Notes: a model not told the origin generated them from the letters alone. A stretch of DNA of 57,394 nucleotides from an uncultured Mycoplasma sp. (GCA_946500895.1 CAMMXG010000006.1:1-57394), one strand, 5' to 3'; counted from the first letter of the stretch, positions 18,018-26,123 are shown. Program-made: numbers and translations.

Positions 18018-19253
18018 TTATTTATGCAATAAATCACTTTCTATTTTCATTAAGCGATTATATTTAGCAATTCTTTCACCTCGTGACATAGAACCAGGTT
18101 TAATAAAAGGAATGGAAAGCCCTACTGCAAAATCAGCGATAAAAGTATCTTCTGTCTCACCACTTCTATGAGATATAATCATTTTATAATTATTTTTTCT
18201 TGCTAGTAAAATTGTTTTAATCATCTCCGTTACAGTACCAATTTGATTAGCTTTTAATAAAATGGCATTTCCTGCTTTCATCGATATTCCTTTTTCTAAG
18301 TATTTCGCATTGGTAACAAAATAATCATCGCCTACTAACATAATTCTTTCGCCAATAAATTTGGTTAGAACGGCTAGAGATTCAAAATCATTTTCTTCAA
18401 AAGGATCTTCAATACTAATAATTGGATATTTATTAACTAGAGCAATGTAATATTTAATTAATTCATCACTAGTTAGATTTCTTTTATCTATTTTATATGT
18501 GTTTGTTTCTTTATCATAAAGCTCACTGGCTGCAACATCAAGCGCAATAAATACATCTACTCCTGGAGTATATCCACTTTTTTCTATCGCTTCCATAATT
18601 AAATCTAGAGCTAAATTATTGTATTCAAGATTGGGAGCAAATCCTCCTTCATCACCAACAGATGTGGCTAGACCTTGATCTTTTAAAATTGTTTTTAAGC
18701 TGTGAAATACCTCACTAGCTACCCTAACACGATTATCCATCCCTTTTACGGTTGGAACAATCATAAATTCTTGAATATCTAAATTGTTGTCAGCATGGGC
18801 TCCTCCATTAATAATATTTACCATAGGAATGGGCATGCTTACTCTGCCACTAGAAAGATATGCATATAATTCTTTGCCCTCTAGTTTAGCTGATGCTTTA
18901 ATACTTGCTAGAGATACTGCTAAAGTAGCATTTGCTCCTAACCTACTTTTATTTTCTGTTCCATCTAAACTAATTAATAATTTGTCAATCATAACTTGTT
19001 CTAAAACTTTACCCACTAAATTATCTTTAATTATGGTATTAATATTGTTTACTGCGGTTAAAACACCTTTGCCATGATATCTTTTAGGATCATTATCTCG
19101 TAGTTCTAAAGCCTCTCTAGATCCAGTTGATGCTCCAGAAGGTACCGATGCTGTTGTGGTTATTCCATTATCTAAAACAATTGTAGCTTCTACGGTAGGA
19201 TTTCCCCTACTATCTAATATTTCTCTTCCTATTAAATCAGTAATTTTTGCCAT
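18018..19253 (-). CDS. eno: Enolase
   Basis: Converts 2-phosphoglycerate to phosphoenolpyruvate in glycolysis. It has 411 residues, slightly short for the family. Visible motifs are EILDSRGNPTVEA at the N-terminus, the substrate loop SGASTGSREALELRD, SVGDEGGFAPN with the catalytic acid, the metal ligands in ALDVAAS, SIEDPF and GDD, LKANQIGT with the catalytic lysine, and SHRSGETED. The usual KTG near the end is KPG. Other glycolytic genes are not adjacent. Confidence 0.97.
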   Translation of the reverse strand: MAKITDLIGREILDSRGNPTVEATIVLDNGITTTASVPSGASTGSREALELRDNDPKRYHGKGVLTAVNNINTIIKDNLVGKVLEQVMIDKLLISLDGTENKSRLGANATLAVSLASIKASAKLEGKELYAYLSSGRVSMPIPMVNIINGGAHADNNLDIQEFMIVPTVKGMDNRVRVASEVFHSLKTILKDQGLATSVGDEGGFAPNLEYNNLALDLIMEAIEKSGYTPGVDVFIALDVAASELYDKETNTYKIDKRNLTSDELIKYYIALVNKYPIISIEDPFEENDFESLAVLTKFIGERIMLVGDDYFVTNAKYLEKGISMKAGNAILLKANQIGTVTEMIKTILLARKNNYKMIISHRSGETEDTFIADFAVGLSIPFIKPGSMSRGERIAKYNRLMKIESDLLHK

Positions 19254-19334
19254 TTAAACTTCACCTACCTATAAATAAGTATACCAAAATACTAGCTTTC
19301 TTATCAATCTTTTTACATTACTTATGATTATTTT

Positions 19335-19363
19335 TTGACTTAATTTTACTATTTTGTTACAAT
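19335..19363 (+). promoter_or_regulatory. Promoter of the racemase-like gene
   Basis: TTGACT (19335-19340), 17 bases, TACAAT (19358-19363), directly before the gene. Confidence 0.75.
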
Positions 19364-19381
19364 TTAGATATGGTGAATAGA

Positions 19382-20392
19382 ATGGATAAGATAAATTATA
19401 TAAAAATTAATACAAAAAATATGTTAGAAAATATAGAATACATCAAAAAAAATTATCATTATTCCTATTATATTATGAATGTTAGTAATAATGCTTTTAA
19501 TCATAGTATGTATCTTATTAAGTATCTTTATGAATTAGTCGATTATCTTTATGTGAATACTTTTTCAGATTTACAACTTATTCGTAAGTATAATTCTGAT
19601 ATCTCTGTTATTTATAATGGAGAAATAACAGAAGATAATGTTTTTGATCTTATTATGAATAATGCTACGGTAGTTGTTTATGATATTAATACGCTTAAAA
19701 TGATTCATAACTTAAATATAAAAGATCCATTAAACTTTATTTTCTATGTTGATCCTACTGGATATTATGGTATTAGTAGCAAACAAGATATTTTAGATTA
19801 TTTGGAGTGGAATAATAAATATTTAAATTTGGTTGGTATTATGGCTAATTTGGATGAGAAAAATTATAATGATTTTAAATATATTATAAGGCCTATTCAA
19901 AATGTTCAATTGATGATATTAAACAATGAAAATGATAAAAGAAAAATTCAAGGATCAAATGCTATATTGTTAGATTCGTCTATTTATGGAATTAATCAAG
20001 CAAAAAAGAAATTATTTCAAAAAGCTGAAAAGCCTTTCAAGCAAATATTCACTCTTTATTCTAAAGTTATTTCTATTAAAGAAGTAAATCATAATAAAAA
20101 AATAAAATATATTGCAGTTGTTCCTTTTGGCATTTATCATGGTATGAATGAAGCGATAAAGTATGTTTATATTAATGATAAATTATATCCTGTAATAAAA
20201 ATATTAAACGAGTTTATTTATGTAGAAGTTGATTCATTTATAAAAAAGGATATGCAAGTGGAAATTACTTCTATGTATAATCCAATAGATACTTACTTAA
20301 GCTCACAAACATTAAATTACTTTTCTATGTTTAGTTCTAATATTCCTATTGTTTTTGATGATTATATTTTAGAAAAAGCATCTATGTATTAA
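19382..20392 (+). CDS. Alanine racemase-like protein lacking the PLP lysine
   Basis: About 336 residues with the two-domain layout of PLP alanine racemases. The opening INYIKINTKNMLENIEYIK matches the Alr start. Where Alr has VKADAYGHG, this protein reads NVSNNAFNHSM, so the lysine that binds PLP is gone. The C-terminal beta domain (about 215-335) retains a weak PFGIYHG where Alr has its tyrosine loop. It is therefore unlikely to racemise alanine; a binding or regulatory role is possible. ATG 19382 lies behind GGTGAATAG. Own promoter and terminator. Confidence 0.6.
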   Translation: MDKINYIKINTKNMLENIEYIKKNYHYSYYIMNVSNNAFNHSMYLIKYLYELVDYLYVNTFSDLQLIRKYNSDISVIYNGEITEDNVFDLIMNNATVVVYDINTLKMIHNLNIKDPLNFIFYVDPTGYYGISSKQDILDYLEWNNKYLNLVGIMANLDEKNYNDFKYIIRPIQNVQLMILNNENDKRKIQGSNAILLDSSIYGINQAKKKLFQKAEKPFKQIFTLYSKVISIKEVNHNKKIKYIAVVPFGIYHGMNEAIKYVYINDKLYPVIKILNEFIYVEVDSFIKKDMQVEITSMYNPIDTYLSSQTLNYFSMFSSNIPIVFDDYILEKASMY

Positions 20393-20415
20393 TTTACAAG
20401 ATGCTTTTTATTTTA
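20373..20415 (+). terminator. Terminator of the racemase-like gene
   Basis: AAAAGCATCT/AGATGCTTTT stem that starts within the last codons and ends in a T-rich tail. Confidence 0.8.
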
Positions 20416-20492
20416 GTTTTAAGTTTAATTGTAATGTAGTTAAAATAAATGCTATGCCACTTTTTCTGCCACTTTTCCAAAAAAATGATCAT

Positions 20493-20520
20493 AAAAAAAG
20501 TTCATGAAATCTTCATAAAC
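20493..20520 (-). terminator. Terminator of the tRNA cluster
   Basis: Minus strand: a 9-bp stem GTTTATGAA/TTCATGAAC with a 3-base loop, then TTTTTTT, just after tRNA-Lys. Confidence 0.85.
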
Positions 20521-20534
20521 CCTTATAAACTCGA

Positions 20535-20610
20535 TGGTGGCTCGCGAGGGATTCGAACCCTCGACCCTTTGATTAAAAGTCAAATGCTCTACCTACTGAG
20601 CTAGCGAACC
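20535..20610 (-). tRNA. tRNA-Lys (UUU)
   Basis: 76 nt with encoded CCA. Acceptor stem GGTTCGC/GCGAGCC, loop CTTTTAA with anticodon TTT, T-arm GGTTCGAATCC. Last gene of the minus-strand cluster. Confidence 0.97.
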
Positions 20611-20615
20611 AAGTA

Positions 20616-20691
20616 TGGCTGCCTCGGCTGGGTTCGAACCAGCGGAATGTCAGAGTCAAAGTCTGATGCCTTACCACTTGGCTACGAGGCA
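20616..20691 (-). tRNA. tRNA-Gln (UUG)
   Basis: 76 nt with encoded CCA. Acceptor TGCCTCG/CGAGGCA with G73; anticodon loop CTTTGAC gives TTG. It is 5 bp upstream of tRNA-Lys. Confidence 0.96.
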
Positions 20692-20700
20692 ATAATAAAG

Positions 20701-21010
20701 TGGTGGGGAGACATGGATTCGAACCATGGAACCCGAAGGAACAGATTTCTTTACTACTATAGCTTTCACTACCATTTTCATGTTTGTAGTCTGGACTTTC
20801 TCTTAACCATATCTTCTTGACTTAGGTTCGTCGTATAAAGTCTCTACACTCGAAGGATAACCTTCTAGCTCGGGATTGGCATATATAAATACTTAGCTTT
20901 CCCCGAATTAGCGACGTCCACTATAACTATTTCTAGTTATAGGTGCAATTTAGATTTGAAATCTATTAAAGATCACAGTCTGCCGCGTTTGGCCACTTCG
21001 CTATCTCCCC
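20701..21010 (-). tRNA. tRNA-Tyr (GUA) interrupted by a group I intron
   Basis: The exons are 20975-21010 and 20701-20748 (84 nt joined, CCA encoded). Acceptor GGGGAGA/TCTCCCC, D-arm GCGAAGTGGCCAAACGCGGC, anticodon stem CAGA/TCTG and a long variable arm (class II) fit tRNA-Tyr. Joined, the loop reads CTGTAAA, anticodon GTA. The 226-nt intron sits between U35 and A36. This reading removes all extra bases and restores a canonical tRNA. Confidence 0.93.
20749..20974 (-). mobile_element. Group I intron in tRNA-Tyr, ORF-less
   Basis: 226 nt. The 5' exon ends in U and the intron ends in G, the group I rule. P1 can form between exon UGU and intron GCA, with the U-G wobble at the splice site. Core elements on the minus strand are P-like AATTCGGGGAAAGCTAA, Q-like GCCAATCCCGAGC, R-like GTGTAGAGACTTTATACG and S-like AAAGTCCAGACTACA. 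P7 is formed by GTAG-A-GACTTT with AAAGTC-C-AGACTAC. The core resembles the tRNA-Leu introns of cyanobacteria. Two blocks (100 nt and 55 nt) are identical to the intron in tRNA-Thr. Confidence 0.92.
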
Positions 21011-21059
21011 ATAATTAAATGGTGCCGACAGAGGGAGTCGAACCCCCAACCTACTGATT

Positions 21060-21684
21060 CATACTACTATAGCTTTCACTACCATTTTCATGTTTGTAGT
21101 CTGGACTTTCTCTTAACCATATCTTCTTGACTTAGGTTCGTCGTATAAAGTCTCTACACTCAAGGTTAATCCTTTAGCTCGGGATTGGCATATAAACTAT
21201 ATTTACTTCTTTCTTTGCGTCCATGCCCTTTATTAGCACCTTTATAGGTAGCCGTTAAAGCATGACAATTAGGGCACAAAAGAATAAGATTGGATTCTGA
21301 ATTGTTTAAATAGTTACCATCAATATGTTCAATTTCTAAAGGAACAATATGGCTATAAGAATTTTCTTTATTCCAACCACATTTTGCACATTTATAATTA
21401 TACTTTTCATATAAATAGTGTCTTACATGATTAGAAATTTGATATTTTCCTTTCATGCCATTATTTAGTCCTAATTTCCAATCATGAATATATTTTTTAT
21501 ATTCATAATTTTTTTGACAAGAGTTACTACAATAATTCGTACCTCTTTTTAATGGCATTCCACAATTTCTACAATTCATAGTCCCCCTAATAATTCATTT
21601 AGCTTTCCCCGAATTAGCGACGTCCACTATAACTATTTCTAGTTATAGGTGCAAGATAGTTCAAAAAGCTTCCGCTTCTATCCC
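21060..21684 (-). mobile_element. Group I intron in tRNA-Thr carrying a homing-endonuclease ORF
   Basis: 625 nt. P1 pairs exon UGU plus GG with UUGCA, extended by GATAG/CTATC, giving ten pairs with U-G at the splice site. The catalytic core matches the tRNA-Tyr intron: 21062-21161 is identical to 20752-20851, 21600-21654 to 20894-20948, and 21175-21194 to 20866-20885. The extra length is an ORF placed between the P-like and Q-like elements, in the P5 loop region. It ends in G, as required. Confidence 0.92.
21166..21579 (-). CDS. HNH homing endonuclease inside the tRNA-Thr intron
   Basis: 137 residues. An N-terminal zinc-ribbon-like element (CRNCG...CSNSC) is followed by an HNH domain: CAKCGW near 65-70, LEIEHIDGN near 83-91 and NLILLCPNCHALT near 97-109. 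HNH enzymes of this kind cut intron-less alleles and drive homing. The ribosome site is GGGGG just before the ATG. The last codons (TAT GCC AAT CCC GAG C) are the Q-like element of the ribozyme, so protein end and RNA core share the same bases. Confidence 0.88.
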   Translation of the reverse strand: MNCRNCGMPLKRGTNYCSNSCQKNYEYKKYIHDWKLGLNNGMKGKYQISNHVRHYLYEKYNYKCAKCGWNKENSYSHIVPLEIEHIDGNYLNNSESNLILLCPNCHALTATYKGANKGHGRKERSKYSLYANPELKD

Positions 21685-21731
21685 ACAAGTCAGTTGCGCT
21701 GCCAGTTACGCTATGTCGGCAAAAAAAACAA

Positions 21732-21808
21732 TGGTGGGCGCTATAGGACTCGAACCTATGACCCCCTGCTTGTAAGGCAGGTGCTCTAACCAACTGAGCT
21801 AAGCGCCC
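21732..21808 (-). tRNA. tRNA-Val (UAC)
   Basis: 77 nt with encoded CCA. Acceptor GGGCGCT/AGCGCCC; anticodon stem CTGC with loop CTTACAA gives TAC; T-arm AGGTTCGAGTCCT. First gene of the cluster Val-Thr-Tyr-Gln-Lys. Confidence 0.96.
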
Positions 21809-21842
21809 CTGTGCCATTGACGTAATTTAATATATCATTAAT

Positions 21843-21880
21843 AAAGAAAGATGTCAATAACTTTTTGACATCTTTTTAAA
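21843..21880. terminator. Terminator downstream of the PLP-enzyme gene
   Basis: AAAGATGTCA/TGACATCTTT stem with T-rich flanks on both strands. It separates the gene at 21894 from the tRNA cluster. Confidence 0.75.
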
Positions 21881-21893
21881 TAAATTCACTGAA

Positions 21894-23120
21894 TTAATCA
21901 TGTTTCATTATATTTTTAATTGTATTTACTACTGCTATTTTACCATAGTTATATGTTATGCCACCTTGTTGGTAAGCGATATATGGTTCTCTTAGGGGGC
22001 CATCACATGATAATTCAATACTTGAACCTTGAGTAAATGAGCCACTTGCCATAATAATATCATCATCATATCCAGGCATTGGAGCAGGAATAGGAAGAGT
22101 ATTGGAATCAATTGGTGAATACTGTTGAATTCCTTGGACATATTTTATTAATAATTCTCTATTATTAAATGTGATTGCTAGAACTATATCAGCACGTTCT
22201 TCGTTATATTTTGGTGATACAACAAACCCAAGATGTTCTAACAAGAAAGATGTTAAAACTGCTGTTTTTAGACTAGATGCTACCACACTTGGAGCAAAAT
22301 ATAATCCTTGTAAAATACTCTTATTAGCGCCTAAGCTTGGTCCAACATCTATCCCCTCACCTGGTAAATTCAATCTTTCAGCACAAAGTTCAATTAATTT
22401 TTTATCACCACAAATATAAGCGCCATTGGAAGCTATAGAACCGCCTAAATTTTTAATTAAAGATCCTACGATAATATTTGCTCCTACTTCTAGAGGAGAA
22501 ATAGTTTCTACCATTTCACAATAACAATTATCAATCATAATAATTACATCTTTGTCTACTTCTCTTATTTTTGCTATTACTTCTTTTATATCATTTATTA
22601 AAATACTTTTTCTGGTAGAATACCCTCTACTTCTTTGAATTTCAATTAACTTAATCTTTTTTTCTTTTAATTTTTTTATAATACTTGGAATATCAAATTT
22701 ATCATTTATTAAGTCTATTTGTTCATAATGAATACCAAAACTTTTTAGAGAACTAGGATTTTCTTTAATTCCTATTACTTCATGCATGGTATCATATGGA
22801 AGACCTGTTATAGAAAGCATGACATCCCCAGGGCGAAGTAGTGCAAAAAGAGTTGTTGATAAGGCATGAGAACCACTAATAAATTGATTTCTTACAAGTG
22901 CAGCTTCTCCTTTTAAAACTCTGGCAAAGACTCTTTCAATTGTATCTCTTCCTAAATCATTATAGCCATATCCAGTTGTCATGTTAAAACAGTTTTCACT
23001 CACATTTTCTTCTCTAAAAGCATTTAGGACAAGATTACTAAAAAAGAGTTCATTTTCATCAATCTTTTTAAATATATCACTGCATTCAATTTCGGCTTTT
23101 TTTACTAATTCGTCAATCAT
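21894..23120 (-). CDS. PLP-dependent methionine gamma-lyase family protein (YnbB-like)
   Basis: 408 residues of the Met_gamma_lyase/aluminium-resistance family, fold type I PLP enzymes related to Bacillus YnbB. Visible features are TGYGYNDLGRDTIERVFA near 49-66, the cofactor aspartate in IMIDNCYCEM near 192-201, the PLP lysine in GSLIKNLGG near 222, and the conserved SGSFTQGSSIELSCDGP near the C-terminus. The physiological reaction is not established for this family. It is the last gene of a run that includes the two genes upstream. Confidence 0.85.
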   Translation of the reverse strand: MIDELVKKAEIECSDIFKKIDENELFFSNLVLNAFREENVSENCFNMTTGYGYNDLGRDTIERVFARVLKGEAALVRNQFISGSHALSTTLFALLRPGDVMLSITGLPYDTMHEVIGIKENPSSLKSFGIHYEQIDLINDKFDIPSIIKKLKEKKIKLIEIQRSRGYSTRKSILINDIKEVIAKIREVDKDVIIMIDNCYCEMVETISPLEVGANIIVGSLIKNLGGSIASNGAYICGDKKLIELCAERLNLPGEGIDVGPSLGANKSILQGLYFAPSVVASSLKTAVLTSFLLEHLGFVVSPKYNEERADIVLAITFNNRELLIKYVQGIQQYSPIDSNTLPIPAPMPGYDDDIIMASGSFTQGSSIELSCDGPLREPYIAYQQGGITYNYGKIAVVNTIKNIMKHD

Positions 23121-23135
23121 TTATATTCTCCTTTT

Positions 23136-23540
23136 TTATCTGGTTTTTGATATACAAAATTCACTTATATATTCTAAAAATTGGTCTATTGTTAAAGAAA
23201 TTTCATCATCTTCTTTAAAAAAATTTAGGGGTTGCTCTAACATAATAATGCCATAAAAACCTTTAAAGTGATTCATATACTCTTTTAAATTTTGTAATGA
23301 TTCATATTGCTTTTCAGTTATATTATTAGGAATGTAACATAGTAAAACATTTTGGGTTGTCGTCATAATAATATGATTATCTTTTAATAAATCATCTATG
23401 TAATTTTCTTTATCAATGTTGATTTCATAAGCATCACATATTCTCAAAATTAAATTTTTATGAAAGGGGTCGTTTGATTCTAAATGGGTTACTGGTAAGT
23501 TTAATTCATTTTCGTTAAATATAATTGTTATTGATATCAT
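23136..23540 (-). CDS. Hypothetical protein
   Basis: 134 residues, acidic, soluble, alternating strand and helix; no family recognised. It lies 4 bases after the SDR gene and 15 bases before the PLP enzyme gene, so the three probably form one transcript. Codon use is like its neighbours. Confidence 0.5.
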   Translation of the reverse strand: MISITIIFNENELNLPVTHLESNDPFHKNLILRICDAYEINIDKENYIDDLLKDNHIIMTTTQNVLLCYIPNNITEKQYESLQNLKEYMNHFKGFYGIIMLEQPLNFFKEDDEISLTIDQFLEYISEFCISKTR

Positions 23541-23544
23541 GTTT

Positions 23545-24255
23545 TTACTTTAGGCCTCCATCTACTCTTATTATAGTGCCATTAATATAACTAGCATCAT
23601 CGCTACATAAGAAAAATACTACTTTTGCTATTTCGGCTGGTTCAGCAAATCTATTCAGTAAGATTTTATCACATTCTTCTTTTTTAAACTCTCCATCTAA
23701 TTCTTTATTCATATCGGTATTCATCCAACCAGGAGCAACAACATTTACTCTAATATGAGGAGCATACTCTACGGCTAAATTGTGCGTTAAAGAGATCAGC
23801 CCTACTTTAGACGCATCATAATCAAGACTATACGGATAATAGGTGTCTATTCCATTGGTTGAGGAAATATTAATAATACATCCTTTATCCATTATTTTTC
23901 GGCCATACTTGCACACTAAAAAGGCACCAATTAAATTTGTTTCTAACACACTCATAAATGTTTCTTTGGTTTTATCTTCTACTAAAGAGTCTTTCGCAAT
24001 TCCAGCATTATTTATAATAATATCTAAATGTCCTTGTTCTTCTTTTATTTTTTCAATCATTGCTTTAATTTCTTCTTCACTTGATACATCACACTTAATA
24101 GGAATTGCTAACTCGTAATTTTTGCATAGATTTTCAGCTTCTATTTTACTCTGATTATAGTTTATATAAACAACATCATTATTTTCTAAAAAAAGTTTGG
24201 CAATACTTGCCCCTAAACCACGAGATGCACCTGTTACTAATACAACTCTTTGCAC
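23545..24255 (-). CDS. Short-chain dehydrogenase/reductase
   Basis: 237 residues from the GTG at 24255, which lies behind GAGGTGATAAC. A longer start at 24288 would overlap the upstream gene and place residues before the Rossmann strand. Cofactor motif TGASRGLGASIA near 7-18, NNAG near 84-87, the catalytic serine in NISST and tyrosine/lysine in YDASK near 150. It is FabG-like in size, but the fatty-acid genes are absent nearby and the substrate is unknown. Confidence 0.85.
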   Translation of the reverse strand: MQRVVLVTGASRGLGASIAKLFLENNDVVYINYNQSKIEAENLCKNYELAIPIKCDVSSEEEIKAMIEKIKEEQGHLDIIINNAGIAKDSLVEDKTKETFMSVLETNLIGAFLVCKYGRKIMDKGCIINISSTNGIDTYYPYSLDYDASKVGLISLTHNLAVEYAPHIRVNVVAPGWMNTDMNKELDGEFKKEECDKILLNRFAEPAEIAKVVFFLCSDDASYINGTIIRVDGGLK

Positions 24256-24259
24256 GTTA

Positions 24260-25534
24260 TCACCTCTTGAGTTCATTATTATACACATTTGTATTGGTTA
24301 AGTCTACTTTTATTAACTCACTCCCATAAAAATATTCAATATTAGCTTCCCCTCTTACATCAGTATCTAAATATCTTAGGACATGCCAAATATAATCTTT
24401 ATCTCCATAATTTTCACCATAATGGCTAGGAATTAGATTCACCCATGAAAAATCTTCAAAATTATTTTGATAATGATTTAATGTTTCTTCACTACATACA
24501 TTCGACATCGCATATAATCCTTTGTTATAGGCATCCACCGCGATGAATATATTTTCATATTTATCAATGCATCTTCGAAGTTGAGCACAACCAATCCGAA
24601 AATTATCTTCTAAATTTTGCATCACTAAATAGTTTTTTCCTTCTAACCTTGGATCATCTAAATGACGGGCATCTGCTACATAAAATTCATCATATTCTCC
24701 TGTAAACTCACCATTTTCATAAACTGGTACTTTTACATATTCAATCGCATTATCATTGTGAAAAGAAGAAACTTGAAGTTGCATAGGGCCACATGCTCCA
24801 CCAGCATTAATGGTACAATCAAGAAGTCCATATTCTTGGCTTACTAAAGCATAGGTTAAGTCTTTAGGTAATCCATATCTTTCAATCCACTCATCTAAAT
24901 AGGGAGCACATAATTCAATTGTCTGTTCTAATTTTCCATTTGCAGTTTCATCTGGAAATGCTAAGTCTACTTTGATACTATTATCTTCTACTTCTTCTAC
25001 TACTATTTCATTATTTTCTGTTGTTGGTAAAGTATAACTAATACTTATGCTTTCTTCCGGCACTAAATCTTTTGCTTTTGCCATTTCTTTATTTATTAGG
25101 CCAGCGATTAGGGAAGCTGTTAGAGCTAACGATAAAGCTCCGGCAATAATTCTTCTGGTTGGCGCCTCTTTTTTTCTTGTTCTGTTTACTTTAGGAATAT
25201 GATTTGGTGGTAATGTTTCTTTATATTTTTTTAAAGTTTCTTTTTCGATAAATGATTTTAATTTAGTTAATAGAACTTGAAAATATTTATCATGATTATC
25301 TTTATGAGGATAAAAAATTCTTAGGTTATCAACAATAAGGGAAAATCCACTTTCAAAGACAATTTCCATGTATTTATCTCTGTCACGAATACTTTTTATT
25401 TTATCTTGGTTTATACTCGATAAAAGCATTGAAACATCTTTTCCACCTAAGCCAATATATTTTACTTCATCTTGATCGTATTTATATGCATAATACTTTC
25501 TACCATTACTATCATTAATATAAAATTTATTCAT
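24260..25534 (-). CDS. Membrane-anchored lytic transglycosylase-like protein
   Basis: 424 residues. A cytoplasmic region of about 125 residues comes first, then a basic stretch (KVNRTRKKEAPTRR), one membrane helix (about 130-152) and an outer domain. The outer domain has an SLT-type lysozyme fold: LVSQEYGLLD carries the probable catalytic glutamate, CGPMQLQVSSF is the GLMQ-like motif and AVDAYNKG the AYNAG-like motif. It probably cleaves peptidoglycan at the cell surface. The ATG at 25534 overlaps the end of the gene upstream and has GGGAG before it. Confidence 0.75.
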   Translation of the reverse strand: MNKFYINDSNGRKYYAYKYDQDEVKYIGLGGKDVSMLLSSINQDKIKSIRDRDKYMEIVFESGFSLIVDNLRIFYPHKDNHDKYFQVLLTKLKSFIEKETLKKYKETLPPNHIPKVNRTRKKEAPTRRIIAGALSLALTASLIAGLINKEMAKAKDLVPEESISISYTLPTTENNEIVVEEVEDNSIKVDLAFPDETANGKLEQTIELCAPYLDEWIERYGLPKDLTYALVSQEYGLLDCTINAGGACGPMQLQVSSFHNDNAIEYVKVPVYENGEFTGEYDEFYVADARHLDDPRLEGKNYLVMQNLEDNFRIGCAQLRRCIDKYENIFIAVDAYNKGLYAMSNVCSEETLNHYQNNFEDFSWVNLIPSHYGENYGDKDYIWHVLRYLDTDVRGEANIEYFYGSELIKVDLTNTNVYNNELKR

Positions 25535-25766
25535 TCGTATCTCCCATTTTACTTTCAATTACTTTATCAATCATATCATATTCGGCACTAGATAAATCAT
25601 TGTTAATAATATACTTGTCATCTACTATTTCATAAGAAGATGCTAGTAGATCATTATCCACTAAATAAACAATATAATTTTTACTAAAATTATAATCAAA
25701 ATGAGTAAATAAAAAGGTTGCTTTTGTTTTGTTTCCATCTACATCTTCTAATATTATTTCATTCAT
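25527..25766 (-). CDS. DUF1292 protein (YrzB-like)
   Basis: 79 residues from the ATG at 25766, behind GGGTGAAACTT; a longer reading from 25847 would include promoter-like DNA. The start NEIILEDVDGNKTKATFLFTHFD resembles the DEEG...F.VLFTFE opening of DUF1292 proteins. Function unknown. It overlaps the transglycosylase gene by 8 bases. Confidence 0.6.
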   Translation of the reverse strand: MNEIILEDVDGNKTKATFLFTHFDYNFSKNYIVYLVDNDLLASSYEIVDDKYIINNDLSSAEYDMIDKVIESKMGDTNE

Positions 25767-25837
25767 AAGTTTCACCCTATTATTATTATAAATTATTTTT
25801 AGTATAAGCGCTAGGGGAAAGTATGAAAACATAAAAG

Positions 25838-25862
25838 AAAAAATCAACTTTTTTAGTTGACT
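25838..25862 (-). terminator. Terminator upstream of the DUF1292 gene
   Basis: Minus-strand CAACT/AGTTG stem followed by ATTTTTT, just after the spoVS stop. Confidence 0.7.
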
Positions 25863-26123
25863 TTATTTTTTTGTTACTATTAGTTTCATGGCTGTTTTAT
25901 CTTCACCATTAATTACCACATCATTAAATGCTGGTATTACAACTAAATTATCACCACTAGGTGCTACGAAACCTCTGGCAATTGCTATTCCTTTTATTGC
26001 TTGATTAAGAGAACCTGCACCAATTGTTTGTATTTCTACACTGCCCTTTTCTCTAAATATATTAGCAATTGCTCCTGCAACTTTACTAGGATTTGATTTA
26101 CTAGATACTTTTAATATTTCCAT
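25863..26123 (-). CDS. spoVS: Stage V sporulation protein S
   Basis: 86 residues from the ATG at 26123, with GAGGAAAAAATAT before it. The sequence EILKVSSKSNPSKVAGAIA and the run IGAGSLNQAIKGIAIARGFVAP are the Alba-fold SpoVS pattern. In Bacillus it affects coat assembly and septation, but SpoVS also occurs outside spore formers, so its presence alone does not prove sporulation. Single gene with its own terminator. Confidence 0.93.
   Translation of the reverse strand: MEILKVSSKSNPSKVAGAIANIFREKGSVEIQTIGAGSLNQAIKGIAIARGFVAPSGDNLVVIPAFNDVVINGEDKTAMKLIVTKK

Larger units (their letters stand above)
21020..21720 (-). tRNA. tRNA-Thr (UGU) interrupted by a group I intron with an HNH gene
   Basis: The exons are 21685-21720 and 21020-21059 (76 nt joined, CCA encoded). 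Acceptor GCCGACA/TGTCGGC with A73; anticodon stem ACTGA/TCAGT; loop CTTGTAA, anticodon TGT. The intron follows U36. The joined sequence closely resembles tRNA-Thr genes of Bacilli. Confidence 0.92.

Noticed and set aside
20393-20492. Possible gene between the racemase-like gene and the tRNAs
   Set aside because: Only two terminators and AT-rich DNA are seen.
21166-21579. HNH protein as part of a CRISPR or restriction system
   Set aside because: It is enclosed by a group I intron with intact core elements, which explains it as a homing endonuclease.
21614-21817. 67-residue ORF starting MAQGRLAQLVRAPALQAGG
   Set aside because: It is the antisense-free reading of tRNA-Val and the tRNA-Thr 5' exon, a well-known spurious ORF type over tRNA genes.
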